NCBI GenBank assembly: GCA_963854565.1
Contig: CAWKZT010000066.1
Span: 1-9,300 of the forward strand
Source of the DNA: CAWKZT01 sp963854565
GTDB lineage: Bacteria; Actinomycetota; Acidimicrobiia; Acidimicrobiales; JAHEJN01
Length of the DNA: 9,300 nucleotides
Direction of reading: 5' to 3'
Shown here: positions 6,463 through 9,300 of the stretch, piece by piece
Layout: each line of letters starts with the position of its first letter
Numbering within the stretch: the stretch's first letter is position 1
Notes under the pieces: model-generated
Database searches by the model: none
The model's input: the letters and a program-made list of their open reading frames with translations, nothing else
Told to the model about the DNA's origin: nothing
Program-made: the position numbers and the translations under genes

Positions 6463-8358
6463 ATGACAAAATTCGGAAGTTGGCCATCACCGATTACGGC
6501 GACTTCGTTGGTGGCGGGTGCGGTGGGGATCAATGAGGTCGTCCTCGATGGTGGCGACATTTGGTGGGGCGAGTCGCGCCCTGATGAGGGTGGTCGAACA
6601 GCGTTGATGCGTTGGAGTGATGGCCAGACCACTGAAATGACCGCACCGGAGGCCAACGTCCGCACCCGCGTGCATGAATACGGCGGGGGAGCTTGGTGGG
6701 TGCAAAACGGTGTGTGTTTCTACGTCGACTATGCCGACCAACGACTGCGGCGCCTCGACGGTGGTGGCGTTTTGTTTCTCACGCCTGAACCCGAAGTACG
6801 CGCATCGCTGCGTTATGCCGATGGCCGAGTGACGCCGGATGGTAAATGGTTTGTATGTGTGCACGAGACCCACGAAGCGGGTGGGGAAGTGCGCAACGAA
6901 ATTGTGGCGGTTGCAGTGGACGGGTCAGAAACCATGCACGTATTAGCCAGTGGCGTCGACTTCTATGCATCGCCGCGGATCTCATCGGATGGAACTCAAG
7001 TTGCGTGGATCCAGTGGTCGCACCCCAACATGCCGTGGGACGTCACCGAGCTATGGATCGCCGATCTGGTAGACGGTGAGGCACGTAATTCACGCCAACT
7101 CGTCGGCAATGGCGATGAGGCACTGCAAGAACCGCAGTGGTCTGACGACGGGTCACTGCGCGTTGTGACCGACCGCAACGAGTGGTGGAACATCTTTATC
7201 GTCGACATCGCTACGGGAGAGCTCGCACTCGATGTCGGGGGCGACTTCGAAGTTGTTACTCCGCATTGGGTCTTTGGGCTGAGTCACTATGGCGAAGGCG
7301 TACATGTTGAGGCCACATCTAGTGGGCAGGTACTTCGTGTCGAAGGTAACGGTGACCCGATTGCTTTGCCGTACACAGTTTTGAGTTCGGTTCGACGCAA
7401 TGGCGACATCTTGGTGTGCCTTGCCGGATCTGCGGCATCAGAAACCGAAGTGATCCGTATCGACCTGTCCCAGAACGTTCCGCACCCACACGTGATCCGC
7501 GCGGCCCGTGACCTAAAGCTGAGTGAGGCGTTCCTTCCCAACCCCGAAGCAATAACGTTCCCCACCAAACGAACACCGTCGGATAACCCCAACACCGACC
7601 CGGTTGCCCACGCATTGTTCTATGCGCCCGCCAACCCTGACCATCAGGCCCATCGCAGTGAGCGACCGCCGCTTGTCGTTCTTATCCACGGCGGCCCGAC
7701 CGCCGCCGCCCGGCGCCAGTTGCAACTCGGCCACCGCTACTGGACGAGTCGCGGTATCGCCGTTGTGGATGTCGACTACCGGGGTTCGACAGGTTATGGC
7801 CGCACCTATCGTCACTCTCTCGACGATCAATGGGGTGTAGCCGATGTTGCCGATGCCGTCGCTGCAGCCCACTACCTGGCCGATCGCGGCGATGTCGACT
7901 CCGATCGTCTTATTATTCGTGGGGGCTCTGCCGGCGGATTTACTACCTTGGCTGCGCTGGCCTTTGACGATGTTTTTGCCGTGGGCGGAAGCCGGTATGG
8001 CGTGGCTGACCTGTCTGCCTTAGCCGAAGACACCCACAAATTTGAGGCTCGCTATCTTGATCGGCTCGTGGGCCCGTACCCGGAAGCGGCCGCGGTATAC
8101 GCCGAACGGTCACCGATCAATCACATCGACAAGTTCAATGTCCCCATGATTGTGTTGCAAGGCGACGAGGATGAGGTTGTCCCACCGAATCAGAGCGAGA
8201 TGATTGTCGACGCACTGCGAAGCAAAAATATCAAAGTACAATACTTACTGTTCGAAGGCGAACAGCATGGATTTCGGCAAGCGGGCAACATCGTTGCGGC
8301 GCTGGAAGCCGAATTGAAGTTTTATGGAGACGTGCTTGGCTTCGAGCCATCGTTGTAA
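6463..8358 (+). CDS. S9 family serine peptidase (prolyl oligopeptidase / acylaminoacyl-peptidase type)
   Basis: Predicted cytoplasmic peptidase of 631 aa that trims short peptides; it has no signal peptide. Residues up to about 390 form the N-terminal beta-propeller, rich in Trp/Asp/Gly repeats such as TPDGKWFVCV, SSDGTQVAWIQWSH and WSDDGSLRVV. Residues about 400-625 are the alpha/beta-hydrolase domain: oxyanion-hole motif HGGP (409-412), DYRGSTGYG (438-446), and the nucleophile Ser489 in GGSAGG. The acid is probably Asp570 in QGDEDEVVP and the base His602 in GEQHGF, completing the Ser-Asp-His triad in the family order. The ATG lies 2 bp after the aminotransferase stop without its own Shine-Dalgarno, which suggests translational coupling. 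Substrate preference (prolyl, dipeptidyl or acyl-aminoacyl) cannot be decided from sequence alone. Confidence 0.92.
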   Translation: MTKFGSWPSPITATSLVAGAVGINEVVLDGGDIWWGESRPDEGGRTALMRWSDGQTTEMTAPEANVRTRVHEYGGGAWWVQNGVCFYVDYADQRLRRLDGGGVLFLTPEPEVRASLRYADGRVTPDGKWFVCVHETHEAGGEVRNEIVAVAVDGSETMHVLASGVDFYASPRISSDGTQVAWIQWSHPNMPWDVTELWIADLVDGEARNSRQLVGNGDEALQEPQWSDDGSLRVVTDRNEWWNIFIVDIATGELALDVGGDFEVVTPHWVFGLSHYGEGVHVEATSSGQVLRVEGNGDPIALPYTVLSSVRRNGDILVCLAGSAASETEVIRIDLSQNVPHPHVIRAARDLKLSEAFLPNPEAITFPTKRTPSDNPNTDPVAHALFYAPANPDHQAHRSERPPLVVLIHGGPTAAARRQLQLGHRYWTSRGIAVVDVDYRGSTGYGRTYRHSLDDQWGVADVADAVAAAHYLADRGDVDSDRLIIRGGSAGGFTTLAALAFDDVFAVGGSRYGVADLSALAEDTHKFEARYLDRLVGPYPEAAAVYAERSPINHIDKFNVPMIVLQGDEDEVVPPNQSEMIVDALRSKNIKVQYLLFEGEQHGFRQAGNIVAALEAELKFYGDVLGFEPSL

Positions 8359-8378
8359 ATACTTTGGTAGCGGTTGGA

Positions 8379-8410
8379 ACCTAGAAGCGTTGATTGCGCG
8401 ATGCTTAGGT
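8379..8410 (+). promoter_or_regulatory. possible leader hairpin before the selenoprotein gene
   Basis: ACCTA (8379-8383) pairs with TAGGT (8406-8410), and after a 2-nt bulge AGC (8386-8388) pairs with GCT (8403-8405), leaving a 14-nt loop. The 3' arm ends one base before the ATG at 8412 and includes the only Shine-Dalgarno-like bases (AGGT). It could mask ribosome binding, or it could be the weak 3' end structure of the peptidase transcript. There is no T-tract. Confidence 0.25.
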
Positions 8411-8411
8411 A

Positions 8412-9300
8412 ATGACAAACTCCGAGGACCACGCCGAAACGCTTGATGAGTTCGCCAAGAGCTTCTTTTATGGCTCGCGTAGCGACATCAGTCTGAAATT
8501 TGTGAAGGACCTCACCGAAGCAGAGGTCGGGGACTTCCTAACGGAGATGCTCACAGGAGTTGTGGCCGCGATCGATGATGGAGATGTCACGGGTCTTACC
8601 GAAAAGTTTCTCCACTGGCAAAAGCATGCCTACGTCGGACACCTCGGTAAGTTCCGTTTCCAGTACGACGATGTGCCATTCGTTAAGCCAAGCAAGCCTT
8701 TGGCCGACAGTCGGGTGGCACTGTTCACGTCCAGTGGCCACTTTGTTCAAGGTGATGACCCCGAGCCGTTCGGGGTCAAGGATATGACGCAGCAGGAGGC
8801 CGAGAATCGCATCGTTGAGTTTATTGGCTCTGATCCATCGCTGTCGGCTATCCCTGTGGATACTCCGGGAGCCGACATCCGGGTGCGACACGGGGGTTAT
8901 CCCGTGGGTCCGGCCACACAAGATCACAATGTTGCGTTGCCGCTCGACGTACTCAACACAATGGCCCAGACGGGTTTAATTGGCGAAGTATCAGCCAACG
9001 CGTACTCGTTTGTGGGGGCCACATCCCAGATCGGTTTACGCAAGAAGATTGCTCCGCAATGGGCTCAGCAGTTACTTGATGACGATGTTGACCTTGCTTT
9101 GCTTGTTCCGCTTTGACCGATTTGCCACGTGTCGGTCGGACACGTTCAGCGGGCCATCGAGACGGTTGGAATCCCGACGGTCAGCATCATGGTCGAGAGT
9201 TTTGCGCACATTCCGGGATTGATGAACCTGCCCCGTACGTTGGTCACGCCGCATCCAATGGGTCGCCCTACCGGCGCTCCCCATGACATCAAACGACAAA
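8412..9300 (+). CDS. GrdB/PrdB-like selenoprotein (glycine/sarcosine/betaine/D-proline reductase selenoprotein B family), in-frame TGA = Sec235, 3' partial
   Basis: The frame runs 234 codons to a TGA at 9114-9116, then stays open for 61 codons to the window edge. Before the TGA I see family-like segments: KPLADSRVALFTSSGHF (95-111), DIRVRHGGYP (155-164), DHNVALPLDVLN (171-182), AYSFVGATS (197-205) and DDVDLALLVPL (224-234). After it the protein continues as U-P-I-C-H (235-239), then VQRAIETVGIPTVSIM (245-260) and LVTPHPMGRPTGAP (277-290), the same kind of core this family carries across its redox site. Sec235-x-x-Cys238 is a plausible selenol/thiol redox pair. A SECIS-like hairpin lies just downstream of the TGA. 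GrdB and PrdB proteins in Clostridia work in Stickland-type reductive cleavage; the substrate here is unknown and no GrdA-, GrdC- or PrdA-like gene is in view. The start is the first ATG, with only a weak AGGT before it. Read conventionally, it would be a truncated 234-aa hypothetical protein ending at 9116. Confidence 0.85.
9114..9145 (+). promoter_or_regulatory. selenocysteine TGA codon and candidate bacterial SECIS hairpin
   Basis: The TGA at 9114-9116 is followed by ACGTGTC (9127-9133), a 5-nt loop GGTCG (9134-9138) and GACACGT (9139-9145). This is a perfect 7-bp stem with G in the first two loop positions and a GU in the loop. The loop begins 17 nt after the TGA, within the spacing known for bacterial SECIS elements, and its GGUC core matches the apical loop of the E. 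coli fdhF element. The bulged U of the fdhF stem is not present. It would bind SelB and deliver Sec-tRNA while also encoding residues 239-245. Confidence 0.75.

Noticed and set aside
9114..9116. TGA read as a true stop, giving a complete 234-aa protein
   Set aside because: The frame stays open for 61 codons with family-consistent sequence, the codon sits in a UxxC motif, and a SECIS-like hairpin follows.
9114..9116. TGA as a nonsense mutation (pseudogene) or sequencing error
   Set aside because: Possible in principle, but the codon falls exactly at the expected redox position with a SECIS-like hairpin, and there is no other sign of decay in the gene.
9072..9299. Short - strand open frame at the right end
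   Set aside because: It is antisense to the continuation of the selenoprotein gene and looks like a shadow of it.

Overview
The window looks like chromosomal DNA from a moderately high-GC actinobacterium, probably an Acidimicrobiia-type or related lineage. The grounds are frequent GTG starts, an actinobacterial-type SerC, and a polytopic molybdopterin oxidoreductase with an internal twin-arginine motif. The lineage is an inference. No insertion sequence, tRNA, rRNA, CRISPR array or phage gene is visible, and the genes are packed closely.

Layout from left to right: (1) a small secreted lipoprotein of unknown function on the + strand; (2) facing it, on the - strand, a membrane-anchored molybdopterin-dependent oxidoreductase; (3) rsgA, a ribosome-assembly GTPase, on the + strand and divergent from the oxidoreductase; (4) a - strand pair, serC then algH (UPF0301), whose last gene overlaps the rsgA stop tail-to-tail by 4 bp; (5) a + strand pair divergent from serC, a class I aspartate aminotransferase and an S9-family serine peptidase only 2 bp apart; (6) a + strand gene at the right edge that continues beyond the window.

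The most notable feature is gene (6). Read conventionally it stops at a TGA after 234 codons. The same frame stays open for all 61 further codons to the window end, and the protein continues in the style of the glycine/sarcosine/betaine/D-proline reductase selenoprotein B (GrdB/PrdB-like) family. The TGA sits in a U-P-I-C (Sec-x-x-Cys) motif. Starting 10 nt after it is a perfect 7-bp stem with the 5-nt loop GGTCG, which fits a bacterial SECIS element. I therefore annotate it as a selenoprotein gene with Sec at residue 235, which automatic gene calling would truncate. No other gene here has an in-frame TGA, which argues against a general reassignment of TGA.

The remaining genes are mostly housekeeping: amino-acid metabolism (serine and aspartate aminotransferases back to back), ribosome maturation, peptide turnover and a periplasmic-type redox enzyme. 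The 116-bp region between the two divergent aminotransferase genes holds a 9-bp perfect inverted repeat that could be a shared control site.
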